Below are positions 8,406-17,700 of a DNA stretch of 64,000 nt, in pieces. Location of the stretch: contig NZ_CP114040.1 of NCBI RefSeq assembly GCF_026965555.1, positions 9,274,001 through 9,338,000 of the forward strand, read 5' to 3'. The position numbers were made by a program, and so were the translations under genes. The stretch's first letter is position 1. The number at the start of each line of letters is the position of its first letter. This DNA comes from Nannocystis punicea. Lineage in GTDB: Bacteria; Myxococcota_A; Polyangia; Nannocystales; Nannocystaceae. The notes under the pieces are model-generated. The model ran no database searches and was not told the DNA's origin. It was given only the letters and a program-made list of their open reading frames with translations.

Positions 8406-9299
8406 ATGTCGTTTCATCGTCCTGTCCCGACCCCCGAGGAAGTCGCGCGCTTTCGTCGTCGGGGTCTGATCAAGATCGACCAGCTCATGTCGCCATCCGA
8501 GATCGAGGCGCTCCGGAACGGGTGCATGGACTCGATCTGGACGCCGGACGACCCGAAGGGCCTCCCCGGCTTCGCAAACATCGCATTTACGCCCCGTCAA
8601 ACTGTCTTCGATCGGATCGCAGGTGACGAGAGCCTGCGGAGCCTGCTGCGCGCACTCGTCGGCGAACGACTGATCTTCACCACCGGCAACCGCTTCAGCC
8701 TCGAGCCGGGCGCCACCGGCTCGCCGTGGCACTTCGGACGTCTCACCTTCTGCTCGATCCAGCCGCTCGAGCTCGGTTACTCGCTGTGGATCCCGCTGGA
8801 CCCGATCGACACTCGGCGCCAGCACGGAGGTATGGTCTGGGTGCCGACGGACGCGTGGGATGCTCGTGGGCGCTTCCAGCTGTGGGCCGGACACATCCGT
8901 CGCGGTTCGGATTCGGCCGTCCGCGAACAGCTCGAGGTCGCCCTCCGCGCCCAATTCGGGGGGAAATCCGGGTTCCCGATGCTGGGGCCGTACGACCGGG
9001 AGTTCCTCGAGCTCCACGCCGAGACGGCCGACTTCGCGGTGGGGGACGCGTTTCTCTTCAACAAATTCGTCTGGCACCGCACCGAGCCGCTCCGCGTCGG
9101 TGAGATGCAGCAGCGCGTCGCCGTGGTATTGCGATTCGTCAGCGAGGACGCCACGCTCGCGCGTGATCTCATGCTCGCGGCGACCTCGACCATGGATGAA
9201 CCGACTCGCCGAGCGCAGGGGATCTTCGGCAGCTTCCTTCACGACATCGACGACGGCGCGCTGCTGCGCAGCTCCTCGTTCTGCCCGGCGCCCCTGTAG
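8406..9299 (+). CDS. PhyH-like Fe(II)/2-oxoglutarate enzyme with HxG iron site, candidate halogenase or modified oxygenase
   Basis: A 297-residue PhyH-fold protein. Where normal family members have HxD, this one reads W-H109-F-G111 in TGSPWHFGRLTF. The distal histidine (H224 in FVWHRTEPL) and the 2-oxoglutarate arginine (R237 in MQQRVAVVL) remain. Loss of the iron-binding carboxylate in an otherwise intact site is known from SyrB2-type halogenases (HxA/HxG), where chloride takes its place. Oxygenases that tolerate a missing Asp, and inactive homologues, also exist, so halogenation is a hypothesis. The start at 8406 is preferred, with a G-run just upstream. An in-frame ATG at 8385 is possible. 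The neighbour downstream is a radical SAM maturase. A TGTAA palindrome lies upstream. Confidence 0.68.
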   Translation: MSFHRPVPTPEEVARFRRRGLIKIDQLMSPSEIEALRNGCMDSIWTPDDPKGLPGFANIAFTPRQTVFDRIAGDESLRSLLRALVGERLIFTTGNRFSLEPGATGSPWHFGRLTFCSIQPLELGYSLWIPLDPIDTRRQHGGMVWVPTDAWDARGRFQLWAGHIRRGSDSAVREQLEVALRAQFGGKSGFPMLGPYDREFLELHAETADFAVGDAFLFNKFVWHRTEPLRVGEMQQRVAVVLRFVSEDATLARDLMLAATSTMDEPTRRAQGIFGSFLHDIDDGALLRSSSFCPAPL

Positions 9300-9678
9300 T
9301 AGCAGGGGGAACTCCGGCCAGGCCTCGGGGTCGGCGACCGCCCAGCCGTCGAGGCGAGTCGATCGATCGCCTCTCGCACCTCGGAGAGCCCACATGGCCC
9401 AATAGACCCGCGGCCGCCGGTTCACCGCGCTGTATAGCGCCACTTACGGCGCCACGAGCGTATTATCGATCTGCTGCGGGATCGTCGACAGGAGCGCCAC
9501 CGCCCTATCGGCCAGCGGCTCGGATTCGCGTCTTGTTGTCGCGCGATCCGGTCGTGCGTCGTGGTGCCCAATTCACGGTCGACCGCGTAGTTCGTTACCG
9601 CTTCGGGGCTCGAGAGCGCCCTGTGAGCTCGGCGAGTTGAGCTCGGGCCGCGGCTCCAGTAATAGGTCGACACCCCGA
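9300..9678. other. Intergenic region before the radical SAM gene, no supported gene
   Basis: This is 379 bases with no frame I can defend on either strand. Minus-strand pieces read somewhat protein-like in different frames (for example LSEVREAIDRLAS near 9370-9410), which could be the remnant of a small decayed gene. No GrrA-type precursor peptide with aromatic/Asn/Gly repeats was found here, although this is where one might be expected. Confidence 0.3.
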
Positions 9679-10824
9679 ATGAGTCCCATCCTCGGATCTG
9701 CGCCGCCGCTCGAGGCTGCCGCCGCGACCGTGTCGCTGGCGTCGTCGGCGTCGCTGGTGCTGATGCTGCCGACCACCCTCTGCAACCTGGACTGCACCTA
9801 CTGCTATTTGCCGGAACGGAGCGTATCGCGGCGCATGTCGCCGACCGTCGCGGACGCGGTGGCGGCCACAGTGCGGCGGTGGTCGGCGCTGCACCCGGTC
9901 ACGCTGCTGTGGCACGGCGGGGAGCCGCTGGCCGCTGGCCGTGCGCACGTCCGCGGGTTGATGGACCGCTTCCCCGCGGGCCCTGCGGTGCGGCACGCCG
10001 TCCAGACCAACGGCACGCTGATCGACGAGGGCTGGTGCGAGCTGTTCGCCGAGCGATCGGTCGACGTCGGCGTGAGCCTCGACGGTCCTGGTCCGAACAA
10101 TCGCGCGCGCGTCGACCTGCGCGGGCAGAACAGCGTCGACCGCACGCTGCGCGGCGTGGCCCTGCTGCGTCGATACGGGGTCCCGTTCAGCGTGATCGCG
10201 GTGGTCTCCGACCCGTCCGCGGCGCGGGCCGTCCTGCTGTACGAGTGGGCCGCCGAGCTCGGCGCGCACACCCTCGGCGTCAACTTCTGCGAGCGCAAGG
10301 GCGTCCACCGCGGCGACTCCGGAGAGGCGCACGCGGTCGAGTTCTGGGCGGCGCTCGCGGCCCGCTGGAAGATCGACCGCCGCCTGAAGGTCCGCGAGCT
10401 GAGCCATGCCTTCGGTTACTTCGCCGACGAGCTCGCCGGGCTCGCACAGGCCCGGGCCGAGCGTTCGATCAACCCGATGCCCATGGTGACGTGGGACGGC
10501 GAGGTCGTGCCGATGAGCCCGGACCTGGCCGGCTTCGCCTCGCCGCGGCTGGGCGCCTTCACCGTCGGCAACGTCCTGACGGCGCCGCTGGACCGGCTGC
10601 TCGCAGAGGCCGCGCGGGCTCCTTGGGTCGCCGAGGCGCTCGCCGGCATCGCGGCCTGCCGCCGCGCGTGTGACCACTTCGCGTTTTGCCGCGGGGGTCA
10701 GGCCGCCAACAAATACTTCGAGAGCGGACGCCTCGATATCACCCAGACCTCCTACTGTCGGACCAGCAAGATCGCACTCATCGAAGGACTGTTTCGTCAT
10801 GTCGCGAACTCCACACACCCCTGA
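9679..10824 (+). CDS. Radical SAM/SPASM peptide or protein maturase, GrrM-like
   Basis: A 381-residue radical S-adenosylmethionine enzyme. The [4Fe-4S] motif is C35-NLD-C39-TY-C42, followed by the family's LLWHGGEPL and QTNGTLID segments. The C-terminal SPASM-type region carries C327, C331, C337 and C360 in ACRRACDHFAFC...NKYFESG...YCR. That pattern closely resembles the maturases of GRRM/cyclophane systems, which crosslink aromatic side chains in peptides. Sulfatase-maturase homology is an alternative, but no sulfatase is nearby. The ATG at 9679 is chosen over a TTG at 9637. The gene overlaps the next one by 26 bases, so its neighbour, a VWA protein, is the prime candidate substrate or partner. 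Confidence 0.87.
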   Translation: MSPILGSAPPLEAAAATVSLASSASLVLMLPTTLCNLDCTYCYLPERSVSRRMSPTVADAVAATVRRWSALHPVTLLWHGGEPLAAGRAHVRGLMDRFPAGPAVRHAVQTNGTLIDEGWCELFAERSVDVGVSLDGPGPNNRARVDLRGQNSVDRTLRGVALLRRYGVPFSVIAVVSDPSAARAVLLYEWAAELGAHTLGVNFCERKGVHRGDSGEAHAVEFWAALAARWKIDRRLKVRELSHAFGYFADELAGLAQARAERSINPMPMVTWDGEVVPMSPDLAGFASPRLGAFTVGNVLTAPLDRLLAEAARAPWVAEALAGIAACRRACDHFAFCRGGQAANKYFESGRLDITQTSYCRTSKIALIEGLFRHVANSTHP

Positions 10825-12910
10825 CCCAACCACCCTGTCCGAGCGCGTCGCGGACCACGCGGCCGCGCTCAGCGATCTGATCGCCGGCGCCGGCCGCAGC
10901 GACGACATCTTCAGCGCGGGCGCCCCGGCGACGGGCCTCGACCTCGTGTTCTGGGACCCCTCGACGTACCGCTTCAACAGCGCCTCCGACTGGAACCAGT
11001 GGCGCTACATCCCCGACGGCCTCGGCGGCCAGATCGGCGTGCGCTTCAGCGTCGCGCCCGGCTTCGGCACGTGGAACTGGGACAGCTTCGGCGGCAAGGC
11101 GCCGGCCGGCTCGATCGGCGATGCCACCGGCACCACCTCGTTCGGCAAGAACCAGATGGCGGGCTTCACGTCGGCCAGCGTCAACGGGATCCGGATGCAG
11201 ACGAACACTCAGTTCACCGGCGCCCACCACAACTACATCGTCGAGCTCGACTTCTCGCAGTACAAGGGCTCGGCCGCCGGCGGCAAGGACGGCGTCGCCG
11301 GGGCCAACACGTTCTTCGGCGTGAGCGACATCTACGCCGGCCTGACCTACGCGAAGACCGTGGTCAGCGTCACCGGCACCCTCGCCGACGGCAGCGCCGC
11401 CAGTCCAAGCGGCTGGCAGGTGTTCAACGGCGGCGCCGTGGGGGCGTTCGGCACCGGCAATCAGCCCAGCGCGCAGCTCGGCCTCGACAAGGGGGTGCTG
11501 CAGGGCACCAGCACGCCGGCCCCCGGCGGCACTCCCAACTCGATCGACACGGTCATGGGCCTCGTGCGCCTCGACGCCGCCGGCTACAAGACCCTGCGCC
11601 TCAGCTACGACATTTACCCGGTCGGCGGCAACCGGTCGCCGCGGACCGACTTCTCGGCCCTGTACGTCGCCACGGCCTTCCCGCGCCAGCCCGCGCAGCC
11701 GGCCGACCCGCCCAAGGCCGACCCGCCCAAGGCCGACCCGCCCAAGGCCGACCTGCCCAAGGCCGACCCGCCGTCGCAGCCGGCCAAACCCGCCAAGGAG
11801 TGCGACCTTCCCGAGGGCGCTGCGCCGGTCAAGCCCACGGTCGTGATCTCCGACAGCAACAAGAAGCCCGGGGCGTCGACCAGCTACACCTTCGCCGTGC
11901 GCGGCCCCGACGGCTCGGTGACGGGCAAGGGCTGCTTCACGTACACGACGCCGGCGGACGGCGGTGAGCCGCAGCTGTCGGCGTTCTACTACCACGACAA
12001 GGTGTCGGGGACCGTCACTCAGAGCGACGTGCAGACGTTCCACTTCAGCCAGGACGAGCCCCGACGCTTCGCCTTCGTCGGCCGTACGCCGGCCAGGGGC
12101 GTCTGCAGCCTGCACGTCGACACCACCCTGCCCGCGCAGCTGACCGGGATCGGCGGCGAGGGCCCGGCGTTCTACCTCGACAAGACCCTCGAGGGCCCCA
12201 CGCCGACCACGGTGACGAAGGAGAGCGACGTCGTCCCCGCGGTCGACCTCGTCGTCGTCATCGACTCCAGCGTCTCGATGAAGGACGAGGCCGAGGCCCT
12301 CAGCCAGGCCGTGTCCGCCGCCATCGAGTCGGCCAGGAAGAACTGCCCGTCCGATCTGCGCGTCACCTACCTCGGCATCGAGGGCACGTTCAAGAACACG
12401 AAGTTCGACACCACCGTCAAGAACTACCTGGTCGGGACGGCGAGAGCCGACGAGTCGGCGCTGCACGGCCGCAAGAAGGGCACCGTCGCCGGCGGCGGGG
12501 CGCAGGAGGACGGCGCGCGCGCCATCGAAGACGTGACCCTCCACTTCGACTGGCGGGCCGACGCCCGGCGCGCCATCTTCTTCCTCGGCGACGAGGCGTT
12601 CGAGGGCGGCGAGCTCGACGTCGATCAAGAGGACATCGACGCCGCCAACCGCAGCATCGCCGCCGCCAAGCAGGGCGGGGTCCGCGTCCACACCTACCTC
12701 GGCACCAGCAGCGCCAAGGAGAAGCAGCGCAAGCCGCTCGAGTCGGAGTACGCCCGCGTGGCCAGCGAGACCGGCGGGCAGGCGTTCACCCACAAGGACG
12801 CTCTCGGCGGCTTCCAGGCCCTGCTCGAGAAGGTGATCTGCGGCAGCAAGGTGAGCACCACCGAGACCAGTGACTTCTGCTGCTGCCAGCAGTACGTCGA
12901 GGAGCCGTAG
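10799..12910 (+). CDS. VWA-domain protein with proline/lysine repeat linker and Cys-rich tail, likely partner of the radical SAM enzyme
   Basis: A 703-residue protein. Residues 1-300 form an unrecognised domain rich in Gly, Asn, Trp and Tyr, with no signal peptide; the first 35 residues are helical and charged, rather like a leader. Residues about 303-322 hold four PPKAD-type repeats. From about residue 480 comes a von Willebrand A domain with an intact MIDAS motif (DSSVS) and FFLGDEA. The protein ends in DFCCCQQYVEEP, with three consecutive cysteines. The ATG at 10799 lies inside the 3' end of the radical SAM gene, with GAAGGA ten bases upstream, so the two are translationally coupled. Modification of this protein by the maturase is inference. 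I know of no exact family match. Confidence 0.8.
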   Translation: MSRTPHTPDPTTLSERVADHAAALSDLIAGAGRSDDIFSAGAPATGLDLVFWDPSTYRFNSASDWNQWRYIPDGLGGQIGVRFSVAPGFGTWNWDSFGGKAPAGSIGDATGTTSFGKNQMAGFTSASVNGIRMQTNTQFTGAHHNYIVELDFSQYKGSAAGGKDGVAGANTFFGVSDIYAGLTYAKTVVSVTGTLADGSAASPSGWQVFNGGAVGAFGTGNQPSAQLGLDKGVLQGTSTPAPGGTPNSIDTVMGLVRLDAAGYKTLRLSYDIYPVGGNRSPRTDFSALYVATAFPRQPAQPADPPKADPPKADPPKADLPKADPPSQPAKPAKECDLPEGAAPVKPTVVISDSNKKPGASTSYTFAVRGPDGSVTGKGCFTYTTPADGGEPQLSAFYYHDKVSGTVTQSDVQTFHFSQDEPRRFAFVGRTPARGVCSLHVDTTLPAQLTGIGGEGPAFYLDKTLEGPTPTTVTKESDVVPAVDLVVVIDSSVSMKDEAEALSQAVSAAIESARKNCPSDLRVTYLGIEGTFKNTKFDTTVKNYLVGTARADESALHGRKKGTVAGGGAQEDGARAIEDVTLHFDWRADARRAIFFLGDEAFEGGELDVDQEDIDAANRSIAAAKQGGVRVHTYLGTSSAKEKQRKPLESEYARVASETGGQAFTHKDALGGFQALLEKVICGSKVSTTETSDFCCCQQYVEEP
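11705..11764 (+). repeat. Four 15-base tandem repeats encoding PPKAD linker
   Basis: The unit GACCCGCCCAAGGCC is repeated four times, with one base change in the last copy (CCG to CTG, Pro to Leu). It is in frame within the VWA-protein gene and codes for a Pro/Lys/Asp linker between the N-terminal domain and the middle domain. Near-identical units suggest recent slippage expansion. Confidence 0.85.
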
Positions 12911-13598
12911 GACCAGAGGTTCGTGTCAGCGGCGAATGGACGTCGGGTGCACGCCCGGCGTCCGTTCGCGCCATCGACGCTCGCCTCGGGCCGGGTCCGC
13001 TGCATGCGGATCGTCGCGGCGTGTCGATGACGGGAGCGAGCGGCCGACTCGCCGTACCAGCGCTACGGTCCGAATTACTGCTTGGACGTAAAAACGCCTT
13101 CGTGACGCTCGCGGCGACCGGGAACGAGAGGCTCTCCCTGCCGCCCTCGACGAGGCGTCGGCTTCTTCGAGGACCCCGAGTCAGGGGCAGCGCCCGGTCG
13201 CCTCGAACCAAGTCCCACGGACGCTGCATGGAGTCACAGCACGTCCCGCGATCCCCGCGAACGTCCTTCGTGTCGCTTGCCGAGCGCGCCAGCGACTGAG
13301 CCTCGTGTCGAGCTCCACTGCGCCGGGCATCAGGGTGGTGAGACGCGGCGGGCTGAGTTTGGACACCAAAGCCCCATCGGGCTCAGGCACAGATCGCCGA
13401 GCGTGATGCTGACGGATGAGCGGTAAGTCGATTACAAATAGTCGACGACTGCGGTGAGTGTCATGAAATGATGCAGCAGTGCGCCGATCGCCGCCCCTTT
13501 CTCGCACGCGGGGAGCGAACGTGCGCGGCGGCTCCACAAGAGGTCCCACAGCGACGCCGATTGATTATGGGATCGACCTGCCGCAAGATGGGTGCGCC
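12911..13598. other. Intergenic region, no supported gene
   Basis: This is 688 bases between the VWA gene and the DUF697 gene. Short open frames on both strands are arginine/serine-rich and look like GC-driven noise. The section 13430-13480 is more AT-rich (GATTACAAATAGTCG and a nearby TCATGAAATGATG) and may hold the promoter for the following gene. No terminator hairpin with a T-run was found. Confidence 0.3.
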
Positions 13599-14489
13599 GT
13601 GACCGATACCATTCCGACCTTGTCCTCTGACGACTCCTCGATCCGTCTGCGGGCGGCGCAAGAGATCATTCATCGCAACATCCTCTGGTCGCTCGGCGCA
13701 TGCGCCGTGCCGCTCCCGGTCGCGGACGTGCTCGCGCTCGCCGCCGTGCAGATCAAGTTGATGCGCGAGCTTTCGGCGCTGTACGGCGTGCCGTTCCGCG
13801 AGTCTCTGGCGAAGAAGATCGTGGCGTCGCTGCTGAGCAGCGTGGGTGGGTTCTCGGCCGGGTTCGTGGTCGCGGCCAGCTTCGGCAAACTGCTGCCCGG
13901 CGTGGGGACGCTCCTCGGCTTCATGTCGATCCAGACGTTCGCGGGGGCGCTCACGTACGCGATGGGACGGGTGTACCTCATGCACATCGAGTCCGGCGGG
14001 GCCCTGCTCGACTTCGATCCGCGAGCAATGCGCCAGCATTTCTACCGTGAGTTCAGGAAGGGCGAGCAGGTCGCGACGAAGCTCGCGTCGGAGGCGGCCG
14101 AGCCGTCGACCGTCGCGCCAGCGGCCGCGGCCGATGTACAGGCGAGCGGCGCGGGCGTGGCGATCGTACAGATCCATTACAAGGGTACGGCCAAGCGCAG
14201 GCAGGCCGATGAATATGCGGAGATCGCCAACAACAGTGACACCCCGGTCGACATGTCGGGTTGGACCCTGGACGCCGACGGGGCCGGACAGGTCTTCACG
14301 TTCCCACCGGAGACGCAGCTGGCGCCCGGGCAGGTCGTCCGCGTGTACACCGACGAGATGCACCCGGAGAGCGGTGGTTTTACCTTCGGGATTCACCGCC
14401 CAATCTGGAACGACCGCGGCGATCGTGCGCGACTGCGAGACAAGGGCGGAGCGGTAATGTCCGTGTTCACGTACGGCGACAAGCAATGA
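13599..14489 (+). CDS. DUF697-like membrane-associated protein with C-terminal lamin-tail domain
   Basis: A 296-residue protein with two recognisable parts. Residues about 20-130 match the DUF697/YcjF-like pattern: IHRNILWSLGACAVPLPVADVLALAAVQ, then a hydrophobic pair of helices around FSAGFVVAASFGKLLPGVGTLLG. Residues about 185-290 resemble a lamin-tail (LTD) beta-sandwich, with EYAEIANNSDTPVDMSGWTLDADG, a proline-rich turn, and VVRVYTDE. LTD domains are usually found on secreted or surface proteins, so joining one to a DUF697 module is unusual. The start is a GTG at 13599; a longer frame begins upstream but its sequence looks non-coding. The function is unknown. Confidence 0.7.
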   Translation: MTDTIPTLSSDDSSIRLRAAQEIIHRNILWSLGACAVPLPVADVLALAAVQIKLMRELSALYGVPFRESLAKKIVASLLSSVGGFSAGFVVAASFGKLLPGVGTLLGFMSIQTFAGALTYAMGRVYLMHIESGGALLDFDPRAMRQHFYREFRKGEQVATKLASEAAEPSTVAPAAAADVQASGAGVAIVQIHYKGTAKRRQADEYAEIANNSDTPVDMSGWTLDADGAGQVFTFPPETQLAPGQVVRVYTDEMHPESGGFTFGIHRPIWNDRGDRARLRDKGGAVMSVFTYGDKQ

Positions 14490-14759
14490 TCACCGCCTTT
14501 CCCCACGGACCACGGAATCGCGGTAGGGACGGCCCTTCACCCTCAGCTCGGACCGCCCCCGCACGCGGGACGGCGCTCCGTCTCAGCCAAGCAACCCCCC
14601 CCAAAGGCGCCCCGTCTCGTGATCAACCGAAGTCATGGGCGCGCTGCCGGCGCGCTGGCGCGCAACCTCCTCCGCGGGGCACTGTACAGCCCAGGGCTCG
14701 CTTCGCCACTCAAACCGAGTTTCGCGCGGCCGCTGGCGTTCGGGCCGCGCGTGCAATGA

Positions 14760-17700
14760 TCATTTCGGCTTGCGGGTCCGGCCGCGCTTCGGTGGCTCGG
14801 GCTCGGCGACCGGCGCCGGCGCGGGTGGCTCAACGCGTTCGGCGAAGAACGGGCGCTCGGTGGCGAACAGCAGCTTGCGGGCGTCGAGGCGCCACTCGGC
14901 GGGGGCCTCGGCGCGCAGCGTGATGATGCCCATCACGGCCGCGTGGCCGCGCTGCTCCGGATGCAGCGTCCGCAACGCCGCCTGCGCCGCGGGCAGGTCG
15001 GCCAGCAGGCGCTCGCGGGAGGCGAAGCGCAGCAGCTCCTCCGCCTTCTCGCCGCCGTCGCGGCGCAGCCGCTCGATCCACGGGCTCGCGTCGAGCTCGT
15101 GCGCCGCCGCGAACGCGATCGCGGTCCAGATCGTCGCGCCGTCGATCCCCTCGTCGGGTCCGAGCTTGATCACCGCGTCGCGCAGCGTCGGGTCGGCGCC
15201 GTCGGACGCGGCCGCCAGCCGCAGCACCCGCGCCCGCTGCTCCGACTTGGCCTGCTGGAACGCCGGATCGATCAGCCCGGTGTTGAGGGTGTGATACGCG
15301 GCGAGCTCCGGTTCCTCGCCCTTCTCCGTCGTCACCAGGAAGCGCAGAATCGGCGAGCGCTCGAGCAGCGGTCCCAGTTCGACGTCCTCGTCCGGCGCGA
15401 CGCGGCGGCGTAGTCGCGCCAGCACGACCGCGTTGTCCTCGGCCATCGCCGGCAACGCGCGCGACGCCTCCTCGAGCATGGCGATCGCCTGCTCGAACTC
15501 GTCGCGCTCGATATGCGTGTACGCGGCCGCCTGCGTCAGCCACGGGTGCTCGGGGTGGCGCGCGTGCAGCTCGGCGAAGCGAGCGTCGCGCTGGGCCTCG
15601 TCGGCGACGCAGCGGATCGCCAGGTAGGTCGCATCGACGTTGCTCGGCTCGGCCGCGGCAGTGGCCGCGTGGCGCTCGCACACCTCGGCGCGCGCCGCGT
15701 CGTCGGCGGTGTCCTGCTCGAGCCGCCCGAGCAGCACGGAGCGGTCGTCGTCGGCCCGGCGCTCGCGCAGCACCTCGGGGAAGCCCGGCAGCCCCGTCGC
15801 GTGCAGCAGCCACTTCGCCTCTGGCCCGTCCGCCGGCTCCCAGCGGGCATGGAACAGCGTGACGCGATCGCGCTCGGCTTGCTCGAGCGGCCCCGTGACG
15901 ACGAGCGGCGAACCGTCGTCGATCGCCGTGATCACCTCGCGCCGGGCCCCGCCCTTGCCGCGCACCGACTCCGGCGGCTCGCGCAGGATGTCGTCGGCGT
16001 CGGTCGCCAGCCAGCGCGGCGCGCCGAGGTGGCGCGGCTCGGGCTGCTGCTTGTAGCCGTATACCGCCTCCCACTCGACCAGCGGGCTCGCGCCGCCGAC
16101 ATTGTACAAATAGTCGACCGCTGCGCTCGACGCCTCGGCCGTGAACAGCTCGATCGGCTTGTTGTCGGTGGTGAATGCGCGGACATGGAGCTGCGCGCTC
16201 GCCTCGACCTGCACCTCCTCGCGCCCGTGCGCCATCACGCCGATCCGCTGCCCGCCGATCTCGACGACGACCTCGCGGCCGAGCCCGTTGTGAATGACGA
16301 CAGTCGGCGAACCGACGGTGGCGCCGAATCCGAGCACCATGCCGACCACCGCTCCGGCGATCGCCAGGCGCGCGAGACCCGGGCCGAGGCCGTCGGCGAG
16401 CATGAAGCGGTCCCACCAGTCGAGCTTGTGCTGGCGCTCGCGCTCCTGTCCGAACAGGAAGCCCTCGTAATTGCGCGGCACCCGGGCCGGAGCCGGCGCG
16501 TCGCCGGGGTCCTCGTCGGAGCGCAGCGCGCGGGCGACGTGGGCCTCGGCCGACAGCAGCTCGTCGAGCGTCGCCATGCGCAACGCGCCGAGCGCCCCGC
16601 TGAACGCCGAGAACCAGCCGTCGACGACTTCCATGAACGACGCCAGGTTCTCACGGTCCGGCGGCGGCAGCTTGAAGGTCTCCGGCAGGGCCGCCTGCCA
16701 GCTCTCGACCTCGAGCTTCGCCGCGACCGCCGGGGGAAGCGTGACCGACCGGCGCTGCTCGTAGACCGTGTTCAGCAGGAATTGCAGCGCGTGGCCGGAG
16801 CCCATCAGCCGCGCGGCCTCGGACTCCGAGACCTTGCCGTCGGCGGTGACGATCTGCCACGTGTTGCTCAGATGACCGGCCGCGTCGTCGACGTTGGCCT
16901 CGGTGTGCTCCGCGTAGTGCAGCAGCGCGCGCAGGCCCTCGAGATAGGCCGGCCAGCTGCGGCCGAGCTGCTCCGCGGCCGCGTGGTGGATCTGGCGGCT
17001 GGTGCGGTCGTGCTCGTGCAGGGCGGCGAGCGTCGCCTCGTGGTCGCGCTTGGCCGCCTTGATCACGTCGTCGAGCTCGCGGCGGCGGAACTCGCATCCG
17101 CCGTAGCGCAGCACCCCGCCGGGGGCGGTCGCGACCCCGCGCCGGATCGCCTCGAGCTGCGCGACCTCGCCCGCCTGCGCGCGCGCGGTCGTCACCCGCT
17201 CCGACAGCGACTCCGGGTATAGAGACTCCAACTGCGCCTGGATATCCGTCGCCGCATCGGCCAGCGGCGGGCACAGCTCGCCCGGCTTCTGCACCCCGCG
17301 GGTAACGCTGCGCCCGAGGTACACCCCGCGGTAGCGCGAGTCGAGGTGCAGCCGCTCGTACTTGCGGTCGATGGCCGCCAGCGCCGGCCCGGTGTCGACC
17401 TGCTCGAGCTTGTCCGGCTTGCCGACCAACTCCGCGACCTTGTCGGCGATCTTGCGCCGCACCGCGTCGGGGTCGCCGAACAGCCGCCACGCCGGCTGGG
17501 CGTCGAACTCGGCGGCGACGTAGCGGCGCTTGGCGTTGTCCTCGCGCACGTGGTTCGGCGGGTGCGTCGACCACATCTGCGGCGGCTGGCACAATCCGCT
17601 CGAGAAGATCCGGTGAGCCGCGCGGTCGCCCTCCGGCAGCGGCGGCGCCTGGCCGTAGTGCGGGTCGCCGAGCAGCCGGCGCGTGTGCGCGAGCACCCGG

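Noticed and set aside
9300..9678. A GrrA-like precursor peptide upstream of the radical SAM gene
   Set aside because: No small frame with ribosome-binding site and aromatic-x-Asn/Gly repeats was found on either strand.
10778..12793. A 671-residue minus-strand open frame over the VWA gene
   Set aside because: Its sequence is low-complexity Val/Gly/Arg caused by GC-rich third positions. The plus strand has a MIDAS motif.
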